In this document: positions 10,461 to 22,737 of the stretch, piece after piece
Layout: each line of letters begins with the position of its first letter
How positions within the stretch are numbered: position 1 is the stretch's first letter
The notes under the pieces: generated by a model
Told to the model about the DNA's origin: nothing
The model's database searches: none
Seen by the model: the letters and a program-made list of their open reading frames with translations, nothing else
Translations under genes and position numbers: made by a program
Source of the DNA: Halichoerus grypus
Taxonomy: Eukaryota; Chordata; Mammalia; Carnivora; Phocidae
Assembly (NCBI RefSeq): GCF_964656455.1
Contig: NC_135725.1
Coordinates: 48,491,688-48,555,687 of the forward strand
Reading direction: 5' to 3'
Length of the DNA: 64,000 nucleotides

Positions 10461-12093
10461 TATTGTCATTAAAGAAAAGTCCCCCAAAACAAATTATTTA
10501 AGCAATGAATCTTAAACAATATGCACAGGTTTTGGGTACATTCCAAAAAAAATCTAAAGTAATTATATTTAGAAAAATATAATTTTTGCAGTTACCACTA
10601 TGGAAAGCTGGTTTGGCTGATCACTGTATTCCAAAATTAAGCATCTAAATTCTTCCAGTTTGAATATATATGTTAAACTATGCACTGCTGTTTCGGAGCT
10701 ATGTTAGTATTATTATTTTCAAGATCTCAGTGTTCTTTTAGTCTCATACAAGGAGTATACACATATTTCTTGCCAACTTCCAGGAAATGATTTCACAAAC
10801 TAAAAGATAATTTGATCATTTGGTATCAACATCATGTTTTAGGGGCCCCAAGACAAAGTGTTCAAGGTCTGAGTGTTCACAAATCACCAGCTGCAATATC
10901 AGAAACATGTCGAATATTTTCCATTGTTATGAGTATTGTGGAAAAGTTTAAGATGCCAAGTCAACTTGAAATAAAATTCAGAGATTTTATTATTCAGTCA
11001 TCACCTAAAAGCTATCAAAATTGTGTGGGTGTTTGGATATTGTTTTTTTAAAATGAAGAGAAAACTCTATTTTAGTGCACAGTCCCCTTGGAGAAGTAAC
11101 TTGTCAATTATGCTGAATAGTGGCATGGTTTTCAATGTGTAGAAAACAGACAGGGACTGACCTTAGACTCCTTGAAGCAATGAGCTCAGCTGGTTCTAAA
11201 CCCAGATCCTTAGGGTGTCAAGGCGGCTGATTACCCTCTGCATTAACTAGCTCCTGTGTGTTTCCTTCTATTGATGTCCTATATGGTGCTTTCTCAGACA
11301 GAAGCCAGCAGTCACAGGTTAGTGTCCTTGGAGTTGTAACTTTAGAAAATGCCATTGCAATTTAGCAACAGTGATCAAAAGTAACTACCTCATGTCACCA
11401 GGATCCAGTTCTAGTTTTAACACTAACCCCAAATAAGTAAAGAACATCATGTTCAGAGGAACTATTTTGTATAAGATTTAACTTTTAAGTCTGATGAATC
11501 TGTGGGTGAAAAATATTCTTTTTGATCCGAGTTCAGTGGTTGTTACCTCCTAGCTGAAAAGAGTTAGTGGAATAGATCATAAATTAGATCAGAATGTTAA
11601 ACTGAGAAGGTACAGGGAATAATTTTTCAGAAAGTCTGGTTTCAGAAAAAGTTGCATTCAGAAACAGTCCAGTTTCAAAACCACAGGCAACAGCCTGCAG
11701 AAGAAAAGGAAGTAGAAATCTGACATTTGTGGGAGTCCCTCCTTTTGATCAAAATTCCCTTTCTTTAGTCATTAGATCTACTCAGACATCTGAGAATCAG
11801 CTTTCATCCTTTAATTCTCATTTTCTTCTGAGATTTTTCATAAGTCTACATAACCCTTTTCCCTTTAGACAAACCCTGCCGAGCTGCCAATCTCATGGGC
11901 ATCCATGCTAGTATGATGATCTGCAGCTGACAGATAGAAGTCTGAATACTTGGTTTCTATGGTTGGAGGTATATTATGCAGTTATTGACTTTCTTCCCTC
12001 AAAGTCAATATCAAAATTTATTCAAACAAGAAATGGTGTTCAAACAAATTCAATTTTGATCAAGAAGTGTAAATCAATGCATCGTATCAGTCA

Positions 12094-12094
<1 letters not shown>
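10461..12094. other. Unique-looking DNA
   Basis: No transposon, exon or RNA recognised in 1.6 kb. The frames at 10812-11051 and 11729-11911 have no recognisable family. GC content rises slightly near 11140-11420. Confidence 0.5.

Positions 12095-12139
<45 letters not shown>
12095..12139. repeat. (TA)n microsatellite
   Basis: About 21 uninterrupted TA units following TCAGTG, then a short CAC-rich tail (12138-12158). Confidence 0.95.
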
Positions 12140-12141
<2 letters not shown>

Positions 12142-12159
12142 CCACTCACACACATACAC

Positions 12160-12965
12160 TGTTTATATGATAAAATAATTCTGGGGATAAAATGAAATGA
12201 TCACACATAGATCTTTTATGCTTGACTGGAAAAAGAGATGATTTGATAATGTTACTTATAAATATTTCCAGCTCATTTACTCCTTTTATTAATAACTTAT
12301 AATAGGACCAATGTGTTAATCTAAAAATTAAAACTGAGATCTTCAAAAAGTTAATAAAAAAGATATAATAATTTGTGGTATCACAAGTTGGTTTTTATTG
12401 GATACTCATGCCTTTACAGCTGACCTTCTCTGAGACGTTATTATTCACATACCCTAGGATTTCATTTACTAATATGTTTTGAAATGGCCGAGGCAAGCAT
12501 CTATTGTTTAGCAGTTTTAAACATTAAATAGTCTTTAAATATTTAGTATAAGAAGTGCCCAGACTCTCTCCTTTCAAATAAAACAGTTATACTGGCATGT
12601 CACAATGCATTGAAATTAAAAGAGAAATTTTATATTTCCTCTTTGCCACTGACCTCCGGCAGTCAGAAGAGTGCTGAGCTGCAAGAGGAGGCTGGAACAT
12701 GCAGGCATACTTGGGAGGAGATGTTCCAGCCACAGTGCATTTACTCTGAAAGAAGGGGAGAAGGAATTTAAACAGCTAGCAGTTCCCATCACACAATCTG
12801 CTTTAAAATTGACAATTAGTCGATCTCTTTTCTCTACGATGCTTTATCCCCTCAAGAAGCTTCATGCAAATATATTCTCTTTGGTTCTGTCTCACCGGTC
12901 CATCAAAAATTCCCAAAGAATATCACGTAGATTCCAGCCAGTACCCCTCCTCTAAAAGCTAATAA
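12160..12965. other. Unique-looking DNA
   Basis: Nothing recognised. The 94-residue frame at 12671-12955 lies in a locally GC-richer stretch (12650-12760) but has no recognisable domain, upstream promoter or splice signals that I trust. Confidence 0.45.
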
Positions 12966-12969
12966 GATT

Positions 12970-13118
12970 GAAAGAATTTGGGTGCAGAAAAGTGTGAATT
13001 AGGAGACTTGGTTAGCTCATACCTCCTCACTTGAACATTTTGAGTTTCCCCATCTACAGTAAGAATGCACTGGATGAGCTATTGGCCTCTTTCTTTGTCT
13101 AAGCTTCTAGGGATTCTT
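12970..13118 (+). mobile_element. MIR SINE fragment, host of an L1 insertion
   Basis: GAGACTTGGTTAGCTCATACC, TTGAGTTTCCCCATCTACAGTAAGAATGCACTGGATGAGCT follows the MIR 3' half. The L1 at 13119 sits at its end and duplicated the target. Confidence 0.55.
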
Positions 13119-13441
13119 CTTTTTTATTAAGTTTTTATTTTAATTCCAGTATAGTTAACAGTCAGTGTTATATTAGTTTCAGGTGTGCAGTATAGTGATT
13201 CAACACTTCCATACATCACCTGGTGCTCACCTCAAGTGCACTCCTTAATCCCCATCATCGATTTCCTCCATCCACCCACCCACCTCCCCTCTGGTAACCA
13301 TCAGTGTGTTCTGTATAGTTAAGAGGTGGTCTCTTGGTTTCTCTCTCTATTTTTTTTCTTTTGCTCATTTGTTTTGTTTCTTAAATTCCTCATATGAGTG
13401 AGATCATATGGTATTTGTCTTTCTCTGACTGACTTATTTCT
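13119..13441 (-). mobile_element. Truncated carnivore L1, 3' end
   Basis: Inverted L1 3' region: TTTTTATTTTAATTCCAGTATAGTTAACAGTCAGTG, TCCTTAATCCCCATCATC, CTGACTGACTTATTTC. It is flanked by an imperfect target-site duplication, 13101-13118 and 13442-13458 (AAGCTTCTAGGGATTCTT against AAACTTCCAGGATTCTT). About 320 bp survive; severely 5'-truncated at insertion. Confidence 0.9.
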
Positions 13442-13458
13442 AAACTTCCAGGATTCTT

Positions 13459-14069
13459 AACAGAGTAGGAGAGAATTTACTGTGACGCAAATCAAACCTT
13501 AGATTGAAAAGGTTCAACTATGCATTGGGGAAGATCCTTGCAATATGTTATAAGGTCATAATTTTGTACATTTCGCAAGAGTAAGACATTTTAATTGCAG
13601 TTGGTAAAATACTTGTCTCTGTCACATTCCCCTTTGTGTCAGGAGTACTGGTAAAATGGATATTTTATATTAGTGATTTGGGATTTATCTTTTTAAAAGA
13701 AATCCCAAAATTCTATGAGCCTTAGGCTCCACGAAAAATAGATTCACCCCTACTTAAGATGTCTATACTTTCCTTTTCTGGATATCTGTAAACATAAGAA
13801 CACATTAAAGTAGTTCAGTAATAGCAGAAATTGGAATGAATAACTTCCCTAGGCTCCTTTCATCCAAAGGTTCTTTTTACCTTAATACAGTAGGAGTGTT
13901 AGTTATCAGATTCCGTGGACCAATATTTGTATCCAAACAGCAATTATAACCCTAAATGGAATAAGAAGAATTGAGAATTGTCTTTCTTTGGTTAGCAGTC
14001 TGGGTTGCCGTATCTAGGAAAATACAGTATCCATGGCAACTTGATGTTCAACTTGTAACTTTTAAACAT
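13459..14069. other. Unique-looking DNA
   Basis: No recognised feature. Confidence 0.5.
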
Positions 14070-14720
14070 TTTGCCTTTTTCTTTACGTTGTTATGATTTA
14101 TAATCACACTAATGACCTCCCAGTTAGACATTTTCTGGCCATTAACGACAGGCTCGATTAAAGGACCCTAGCTTCACCTGATACCACCGATGCTTTCCAT
14201 TGGTCATTAATGCCAAGAAAATACCCAGTTTGAAGGTCATTATTGCTTAAATAGTAACTGGGAACATTATGCAAGGCTAGCAATTAGGTTGTTTTTTAGA
14301 CTATTTTAGAAAGTCCGTATAAACACCAGGATCAGACAAAACAACAATATAATGAGAGCCCGGGCCCCTGATGAAACTGAAGAAAAGGTAAAAATTTCTC
14401 TTCAGGTTGTTGGCCTTTTAAAAATAGCTTTGAGACTTTAATGATGTGAGAGCTATATACAGTCTGGAATTATTAACTTGCTTACTCTTCCTCATCTCCC
14501 ATTAAGATTCCACCCACTCTTCTAGGAACTGTCTGCCCCAGAATGCATTTCCTGCTGTGTTAATTACCTTGCAAAGTCAGGAGTATCACTGGCCTGTTTA
14601 TGTTAATTGCCTTTGGTGGTTTTACAAGTGAGAAGAAGAGAACCAAAAATTAATTTGGAAAGCTCTCGAGTTGTACTGTGAACAATCAATTGGATTCATG
14701 TTTTAAAAATTTAAGAGTCG
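14070..14720. promoter_or_regulatory. Candidate conserved regulatory stretch (homeodomain-motif rich)
   Basis: Repeat-free sequence with several homeodomain-type cores: GCCATTAACGAC (about 14139), GGTCATTAATGCC (14201), TGTTAATTACC (14558), TGTTAATTGCC (14601), AAATTAATTTGG (14647) and CAATCAATTGG (14683). Such clustering in repeat-free DNA is typical of developmental enhancers, but AT-rich DNA yields such words by chance. No expression or conservation evidence is available here. Confidence 0.2.
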
Positions 14721-15112
14721 TTAGGGTGTTTTGTTTTTCCTATACAAACAGCATACATTGTAACAGGAAGGGCAAGGGGCCATTTTGGCCACAATATACA
14801 TTTTGTCCTTTCTGCTCTCATGACACCTATTTATCCACTTCACGAAAAACCTCTAATCTGACCCCCACATTTTTCTTCCCCAAACAAAAAATGTTTATAA
14901 GCTGCTCCCCCTCTTAAAAATGAAAACCTTCTATACCTTGCTCCCTTTATAGAAGTTCCCTCTTATCCTTCCCTCAAAAGCAAGCTTTTGAAAACTATAG
15001 GCTGCAATCACCATCCTTATACCCTTTACTCCTTCATTCTTCAGTCCTCTAGAATCTATTATGTTATAGTTTCATTCCCATTACAAAATTCCCTGTGTAA
15101 TCCCATTCTGAT
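14721..15112. other. No recognised feature
   Basis: Pyrimidine-rich, nothing recognised; the frame at 14678-14917 has no family resemblance. Confidence 0.5.
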
Positions 15113-15116
15113 CTTT

Positions 15117-15320
15117 TTTTAAAAAAGATTATTTATTTAAGAGAGAGAGCACGCGCACATGCTTGCACACATGGGGGAGGACAGAGGGAGAGAGAATCTG
15201 AAGCAGACTCCGTGCTCAGCACAGAGCCCATCGTGAGGCTCGATCTCATGACTGCAAGATCATGACCTGAGCCGAAATCAAAAGTCGGTGGCTTAACCAA
15301 CTGAGCCACCCAGGTGCCCC
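15117..15320 (-). mobile_element. CAN-SINE
   Basis: Inverted SINE: AAAAGATTATTTATTTAAGAG tail, CGATCTCATGACTGCAAGATCATGACC body, CCAACTGAGCCACCCAGGTG head. Target duplication CATTCTGATCTTT (15104-15116) against TATTCTGACCATCTTT (15321-15336), diverged. The middle holds a (GCA)-rich run (CACGCGCACATGCTTGCACA) unlike other copies. Confidence 0.93.
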
Positions 15321-15336
15321 TATTCTGACCATCTTT

Positions 15337-17514
15337 TATATGCTGCTAACTATAGGACTCTGCTGCCCCTGGTTTCACTAGATCCCATTTGTAATGCTAT
15401 TGTTATATATTCCCAAAGGACTGGTAGATCCTCAAGAGGAGGGGAGGATATTTATATCACTATTTCCTCACGTTACCTAGAACTTTCTCTTGAATGTCAA
15501 AAACACCAATTAATACTTATTGATTGATTCTATTTGTATTATTTTGACTCAGACAGCATTCATATTCTCCAGGGCAATGAAGTTTATGAACCTGTATATG
15601 ACCAAACAAACCTTAGGGTTTCAAATTTTGGAATCTGTGTCTTTGTTATTCTGAAAGCATTGGTTATATAATATGTCTAACCATTACCCTGAGTTTAATG
15701 CATGTTTGTGAAGGGGAGCAGAATTTCCCACCCCAAAATATGCCTCTCTAGCATAAGAATTATCTTGAACTGGTTACTTTTAAGAAACAGCAGATGTAAG
15801 AAAAGCTCTGAAAGCTAGCAGAAGTTAACCTTTTTTAAGAGACATTTACATTTATAGGGGAAATCTCCATTTGTAATGGTATCTCCTTCTCTGCACTAGG
15901 AAGAGGACAGAATCTCTAGAAACTCTTACAAATGGAGAAAATAGAGACTTAGATCTGCATGACAACCATACTTTAGTGTGATTTGCCTGAAAACCTCCCA
16001 AAATTTGCTCTCTATCCCCCAACATCTTCTTTTGTCTTTAGCTGGAGGCGGTATTCAAAGTGATGGTTTGGGCCATTTCAAGGAGTTACTCAGTTTTCCT
16101 GGGTCTCTCCATTGTATATAGGAGGTATACATGTTATTAAACTTCCGTTTGTTTTTCTCCTGTTATTCTTTTATTACAGAGGTGTCTCAGTCAAGAATCT
16201 AGAAGGGTAGAAGGAAAATTATTTTTCCTCCCCTGCACATATATGAAGTCTGTTCTTTTTAGTATTTGAATTCTGATTTAATCTATGGACATCCTGTCTT
16301 TGTAATGCCAGGAGGCTCTCAGTTCTGATTTGTGCACCGAATATTATCTCAAATAAAAGGACGCATATTCATGAGATAAGCACCGCTCATGGAGAAGAAT
16401 AATGGCAAAATGAATATCCATACTTGGCAAGTGCCATCCATATGGAAGAACTCTGGTCTATAGCTTAGAATACCAATTGACATTCCTTCAACCACATCTT
16501 ATTCAGGCTAATATCATGTGAGGAGGATAATGAGTGCATGTTTTCTCTTTATTACAACCTTTATTAATATATGCTTGCAGATACGTCAAATATCTTATCA
16601 TTTAAAACATTTTTCTTTATTATCTGATTGTTTCTATTTGTGTGTGTGTTGTTGTTTTCCCAATATATAAGAACCCGTAATTTTGTCTAAGTTTTCATAA
16701 TCTATCTTGTTAGCCAGGCCATTACTGGGTTCTCATCCCAAGACTGAAAAGCAGTGATGTAAATCAAACTGTACCCCTTAACCTTGAGAGAAGGTTTTTC
16801 TTCTCATCTTCAATCTTTTCTCTCACAGCTAATGCAGTCTTTTCAAGGAACAGATCAGGAAATCTGCCATTTTGAATGTCACACTTGGGGTTACAATAAT
16901 TTGCAGTTCTTACTGATGTGTAGCTTAGTGATGTAAGTCTGTACATGTAACGTGTTTATATGATTCCTGAGAGCCTAAACAATGTCCATTTGCTCGGATT
17001 TAGGAATTGAATTTGGAATATCTGATTGGTGTTTCTAGTAATAAAGATTTAAATCCTTGCTCTAAAAAGAATACAAAGCATAAAATAGTATCTGCTGAAA
17101 TAAAAGCTTGGTTGACCTTTTGACTTCATATTAAAACTGTGTGAGCCCTCTAATTGCTCTGCTAGCATTTCTGGCATATGTTATATCAATACATTATTCC
17201 AATATTGTTTGTTGTCCTATCTTGTCTATATTTACCACTATGTTATTTTTGACATTAATGTACCACACAGAAAATAAGTAGGAAAGAACAGGTCATTTTG
17301 CAAATGCACTGTAATTTGTTAGCTTCTATGAATTATTTATCAGTCTGCCTGTCATTTATTAGGAGTTGTAGATATAGAGAACAAATGCCTCATTAATTTT
17401 AAAATATGCTTCTCTCTCCTTATTCTCTACAATAAGTTTTTAACATATAAAGCAGTGACAGTAACATGAGATCATGGACAATTAAAACAAAACACTTATT
17501 TAGGTCATAGACTA
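15337..17514. other. Unique-looking DNA, 2.2 kb
   Basis: No transposon recognised. One minus-strand frame, 16764-16946, has a protein-like mixed composition (60 residues, charged C-terminus EKIEDEKKNLLSRLRG) but no recognised family and no clear splice sites. The part 17100-17390 contains CTGTCATTTATTAGG- and TGAATTATTTATC-type words but no firm signal. Confidence 0.45.
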
Positions 17515-17660
17515 GTTTCATGTAAGCACTGAACTCTGATTTAGGAATCCTGGGTCCTAGTTTAGGCCTGTTATTAACAAGATATCATTCCTAGGACTTA
17601 TAGGTATTCTTGCTTGGCCCTAGTTTGTTCATGTGAAAAGTAAAGTACTAGATCATCTCT
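17515..17660 (+). mobile_element. MIR SINE, 5' part, split by an L1
   Basis: AGGAATCCTGGGTCCTAGTTTAGG, then TTTGTTCATGTGAAAAGTAAAGTACTAGATCATCTCT follows MIR order. The remainder resumes at 23570 after the large L1 insertion (CTAGTTCATCTCTGTGACATC). Confidence 0.6.
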
Positions 17661-17716
17661 CTTTCTCTCTTTCCTTCTTTCTTTCTTTCCTTCTTTCTCT
17701 CTTTCTTTTCTTTCTC

Positions 17717-17753
<37 letters not shown>

Positions 17754-17830
17754 TTTCTTTCTTTTCTTTCTTTCTCTCTCTCTTTCTTTCTTTCTTTCTT
17801 TCGTTCTCCTTTCCTTCTTTCTTTTTTGTT
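17661..17830. repeat. (CTTT)n tract, evolved L1 poly(A) tail
   Basis: A pyrimidine tract made of CTTT, CTCT and CCTT units lies exactly between the L1 target duplication and the L1 3' UTR. Read on the L1 strand it is (GAAA)n, the usual product of poly(A) tail decay and expansion. The 101-residue frame here is only Ser, Phe and Leu repeats. Confidence 0.92.
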
Positions 17831-18222
17831 TCCAGTTTTTATTTAAATTCCAATTACTTAATATATCATGTGATACTAGTTTCAGGTGTAGAATTTAGTG
17901 ATTCATCACTTACATATAACACCCAGTGCCGATCATAACAAGTGCTCTCCTTAATACCCATCACCCATTTAACCCATCCGCCACCCATCTCCCCTCCAGC
18001 AACCCTCAGTTTGTTCTCTATAATTAAGAGTTTCTTATGGTTTGCTTTCCTCTCTTTTTTTTCCCTTCCTCCTCATGTGTTTTTTTTTCCCTTCATCTGT
18101 TCATATGGTATCTGTCTTTCTCTGACTGACTTATTTTGCTTAGCTTAGGATAATCCACTCTAGCTCCATCCACATCATTGCAAATGGCAAGATTTCATTC
18201 TTTTTGATGGCTGAGTAATATT

Positions 18223-18224
<2 letters not shown>

Positions 18225-18258
<34 letters not shown>

Positions 18259-18271
18259 TGTGCGCGTGTGC
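18225..18271. repeat. (TG)n microsatellite inside the L1
   Basis: TG array with trailing GAGTGTGCGCGTGTGCGG, where other L1 copies here (for example 21170-21185) read TTGTATATATATACC. It is therefore an in-element expansion. Confidence 0.93.
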
Positions 18272-19953
18272 GGGTACGCATCTACCTCTTCTCCTTTATC
18301 CATTAATCATTTGATGGATATTTGGGCTCTTTCCATAATTTGGCTATTGTTGATAATGCTGCTCTAAACATCAGGGTGAACATGTACCTTTGGATCAGTG
18401 TTTTTGTATCCTTTGGGTAAATACCTAATAGTACAATTGCTGTGTCATAGGATAGTTCTATTTTTAACTTTTTGAGGAACCTCTATTCTGGTTTCCAGTG
18501 GTTGCACCAGTTTGCATTCCCACCAATGGTGTAAGAGGGTTCACTTTCTCTGTATCCTTGCCAATATCTGTTGTTTCTAGTGTTGTTAATTTAGCCATTT
18601 TGACAGGTGTAAGGTGATATCTCCTTGTAGTTTTGATTTGTATTTCCCTGATGATGAATGATGTTGAGCATCTTTTCATGTGTCTGTTAGCCATCTGGAT
18701 GTCTTCTTTGAAAAAGTGTTTATTCATGTCTTGCCCATTTCTTAACTGGATTATTTATTTTTTGGTGTTGAGTTTTATAAGTTCTTTATAGATTTTGGAT
18801 ACTAACCCTTTATCGGATATGTCATTTGCAAATACCTTCTCCCATTCTGTAGGCTGCCTTTTAGTTTCATTGATTATTTCCTTTCCAAAAGCTTTGCAGA
18901 AGCTTTTTATCTTGATGAAGTCCCAATAGTTCATTTTTGCCCTTGCTTCCCTTGCCTTTGGCAATGTTTCTAGGAAGAAGTTGTTGTGGCTGACATCGAA
19001 GAGGTGGCTGTCGGTTGTTCTCCTCTAGGATTTTGATGGTTTCCTGTATCACATTTAGGTATTTCATCCATTTTGAATTTATTTTTCTGTATGGCCTAAG
19101 AAAGTGGTCCAGTTTCATTATTTAGCTTGTTGCTGTCCAATTTTCCCAACACCATTTGTTGAAGAGACTGTCTTTTTTTCATTGTATATTCTTTCCTGCT
19201 TTGTCAAAGATTAGTTGACCGTAGAGTTGAGGGTCCATTTCTGTTTTCTCTCTTCTGTTCCATTGATCTATGTGTCTGTTTTTGTGCCAGTACCATACTG
19301 TCTTGGTGACTACAGTTTTGTAATATAGCTTGAAGTTTGGAATTGTGATGCCTTCAGCTTTGCTTTGCTTTTTCAAGATTGCTTTGGCTATTTGGGGTCT
19401 TTTGTGGTTCCATACAAATTTTAGGATTGTTTGTTCTAGCTCTGTGAAAAATGCTGGTGGTATTTTGATAGGGATTGCTTTGAATGTGTAGATTGCTTTG
19501 GGTAGTATAGGCATTTTAACAATATTTATTCTTTCAATCCATGATCATGGAATGTTTTTCCCTTTCTTTGTGTCATCTTCAATTTCATTCATAAGTGTTC
19601 GATAGTTTTCAGAGTACAGATCTTTTACCTTTTTGGTTAGGTTTATTCCTAGGTATCTTATGGGTTTTGGTGTAATTATAAAGGGATTTCTTTTTCTGCT
19701 GCTTCATTATTTGTGTACAGAAATGCAACAGATTCTGTATGTTGATTTTGTATCCTATGACGTTACTGAATTCGTGTATCACTTCTAGCAATTTTTTGGT
19801 GGAGTCTTTTGGGTTTTCTACATATAGTATCATGTCCTCTGTGAAGAGTGAAAGTTTGACCTTTACCTTGCCAATTTGGATGCCTTTTATTTCTTTTTGT
19901 TGTCTGATGCTGAGCCTAAGACTCCCAGTACTATGTTAAATAACAATGGTGAG

Positions 19954-20150
19954 GGGCGCCTGGGTGGCTCAATTGGATAAGTGTCTGCCTTCACCTTGGG
20001 TCATGATCCCAGGGTCCTGGGATCAAGCCCCATGTCAGGCTCCCTGCTCAGTGGGGAGCCTGCTACTCCCTCTCCCTTTAATGTTCTCCCTGTTTGTGTT
20101 ATCTCTGTGTGACAAATAAATAAATAAAATCTTTAAAAATAAATAAATAA
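19954..20150 (+). mobile_element. CAN-SINE nested in the L1
   Basis: Plus-strand SINE: GGGCGCCTGGGTGGCTCAAT head, CCCAGGGTCCTGGGATCAAGCC, then AATAAATAAATAAAATCTTT tail. A perfect 16-bp target duplication AAATAACAATGGTGAG flanks it at 19938-19953 and 20151-20166. Confidence 0.97.
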
Positions 20151-20764
20151 AAATAACAATGGTGAGAGTGGACATCACTGTCTTGTTCCTGACTGTAGAG
20201 GAAAAACTCTCAGTTTTTCCCCATTAAGGACTATATTAGCTGTGGGTCTTTTGTATATGACCTTTATGATGTTGAGGTATGTTCCATCTATCCCTACTTT
20301 GTTAGGGAGTTTTTATCAAGAATGGATGCTGTACTTTGCCAAATGCTTTTTCTGCATCTATTGAGAGCATCATATGGTTCTTATCCTTTCTTTTATTAAT
20401 GTGGTGTATCACATTGATGGATTTGTGAATATTGAACTGTACTTGCAGCCCAGGAATAAATCCCACTTGACCATGGTAAATGATTCTTTTAATGTACTGT
20501 TGGATTCAATTTGTTAGTATTTTGTTGAGAATTTTTACATCCATCTTCATCGGGAATATTGGCCTGTAATTCTCTTTTAGTGGGGTCTTTGTCTGGTTTT
20601 GGAATCAAGGTAATACTGGCCTCGTGGAATGAGTTTGGAAGTTTTCCTTCCATTTCATTTTTTGGAACAGTTTGAGAAAAACAGGTATTAACTCTTCTTT
20701 AAATGTTTGGTAATATACATCTGGGAAGCCATATGACCCTGAACTTTTGTCTGTTGGGAGATTT

Positions 20765-22038
20765 TTTTTTTATTAACATATAATGTATTATTTGTTTCAG
20801 GGGTATATGTCTATGATTCATCAGTCTTACACAATTTATAGCACTCACCATAGCACATACCCTCCCCAATGTCCATCACCCAGCCACCCTATCCTTCCCA
20901 CCCCCCTCCATTCCAGCAACCCTCAGTTTGTTTCCTGAGATTAAGAGTCTCTTATGGTTTGTCTCCATCTCTGGTTTCGTCTTGTTTCATTTTTCCCTCC
21001 CTTCCCCTATGATCCTCTGCCTTGTTTCTCAAATTCTTCATATCAATGAGATCATATGATACTTGTTTTTCTCTGATTGACTTATTTCGCTTGCATAATA
21101 CCCTCTAGTTCCATCCATGTCATTGTAAATGGCAAGACTTTGTGGTTTTTTGATGGCTGCATAATATTCCATTGTATATATATACCACATCTTCTTTATC
21201 CATTCATCTGTTGATGGACATCTTGGCTCTTCCCATAGTTTGGCTATTGTGGACATTGTTGCTATAAACATTGGGGTGCATGTACCCCTTCAGATCACTA
21301 CACTTGTATCTTTGGGGTAAATACCCAGTAGTGCAATTGCTGGGTCATAGGGTAGCTCTATTTTCAACCTTTTGAGGAACCTCCATAGGGTTTTCCAGAG
21401 TGGCTGCACCAGCTTGCATTCCCACCAACAGTGTAGGAGGGTTCCCCTTTCTCTGCATCCTCACCAACATCTGTTGTTTTCTGACTTGTTAATTTAAGCC
21501 ATTCTGACTGGTGGGAGGTGGTATCTCGTTGAAGTTTTGATTTGTATTTCCCTGATGCTAAGTGATGCTGAGCACTTTTTCATGTGTTTGTTGGCCATTT
21601 GGATGTCTTCTTTGCAGAAATGTCATGTCTTCTGCCCATTTCTTGATTGGATCATTTGTTCTTTGAGTGTTGAGTTTAATAAGTTCTTTATAGATTTTGG
21701 ATACTAGCCCTTTCTCTGATATGTCATTTGCAAATATCTTCTCCCATTCTGTCAGTTGTCTTTTGGTTTTGTTGACTGTTTCCTTTGCTGTGCAAAAGCT
21801 TTTTATCTTGATGAAGCCCCAGTAGTTCATTTTTGCCCTTGCTTCCCTTGCCTTTGGCGATGTTTCTAGGAAGAAGTTGCTGTGGCTGAGGTCAAAGAGG
21901 TTGCTGCCTGTGTTCTCCTCTAGCATTTTGATGGATTCCTGTCTCACATTTAGGTCTTTCATCCATTTTGAGTCTATTTTTGTGTGTGGTGTAAGGAAAT
22001 GGTCCAGTTTCATTCTTCTGCATGTGGCTGTCCAGTTT
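20765..22038 (-). mobile_element. Second L1, nested, 5'-truncated
   Basis: A later minus-strand L1 of about 1.27 kb lies inside the first L1. A perfect 15-bp duplication TCTGTTGGGAGATTT flanks it at 20750-20764 and 22039-22053. It contains the 3' UTR and the ORF2 C-terminus (frame 21558-22013: [16 protein letters not shown]...[15 protein letters not shown]). The same region of the host L1 is present at 18100-19140, so the two copies can be aligned to date them. Confidence 0.95.
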
Positions 22039-22375
22039 TCTGTTGGGAGATTTCTGATTACTGACTCAATTTATTTACTGATTATTGGTCTGTTCAAAAT
22101 TTTCTATTTCTTCCTATTTCAGTTTTGGTAGTTTATATATTTCTAGGAATGTATCCATTTCTTCCAGATTGCCCAATTTGTTGACATGTAATTTTTCATA
22201 ATATTCTCTTATAATTGTATTTCTGTGGTGTTGGTTGTCATCTCTCCTCTCTCGTTCATAATTTTATTTATTTGGGTCCTTTCTCTTTTCTTTTTGGTAA
22301 GTCTGGCTTGGGGTTTATCAATTTTATTCATGCTTTCAAAAAACCAGCTCCTGGTTTGATTGATTGGTTCTACTG

Positions 22376-22410
22376 TTTTTGTTGTTGTTGTTGTTGTTGC
22401 TGTTGTTGTT
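22376..22410. repeat. (TTG)n / (AAC)n microsatellite in L1
   Basis: Short TGT-rich triplet array with one GCTG interruption, in the first L1. It accounts for the poly-Cys and poly-Thr frames on either strand. Confidence 0.85.
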
Positions 22411-22737
22411 TCTATATCACTTATTTCTGCTCTAATCTTTATTATTTCCCCTCTTCTGCTACCTTTAGGCTTCATTTATTGTTCTTTTTCTAGCTCCTTT
22501 AGGTGTAAAGTTAGGTTGTATATTTGACTTTTCTTGCTTCTTAAGGTAGGCTTGTATTGCTATATATTTCCTTCTTATGACCACTTTTGCTGCACCCCAA
22601 AGGTTTTGGACCGTCATGTTTTCATTTTCATTTGTTTCCATGTATTTTTAAATTTCTTCTTTAATTTCCTGGTTAACTCATTTATTCTTTAGTAGGATGT
22701 TCTTTAACCTCCATGTATTTGTAGTCTTTCCAATTTT

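Noticed and set aside
17633..17938. 101-residue Ser/Phe/Leu-rich frame
   Set aside because: Translation of the CTTT tract plus L1 3' UTR.
21558..22013. 151-residue open frame, the longest in the window
   Set aside because: It is the C-terminal part of L1 ORF2 in the nested 5'-truncated copy, without start context or the rest of the protein.
22215..22493. Poly-Cys and poly-Thr frames on both strands
   Set aside because: They translate the (TTG)n tract inside L1 antisense sequence.
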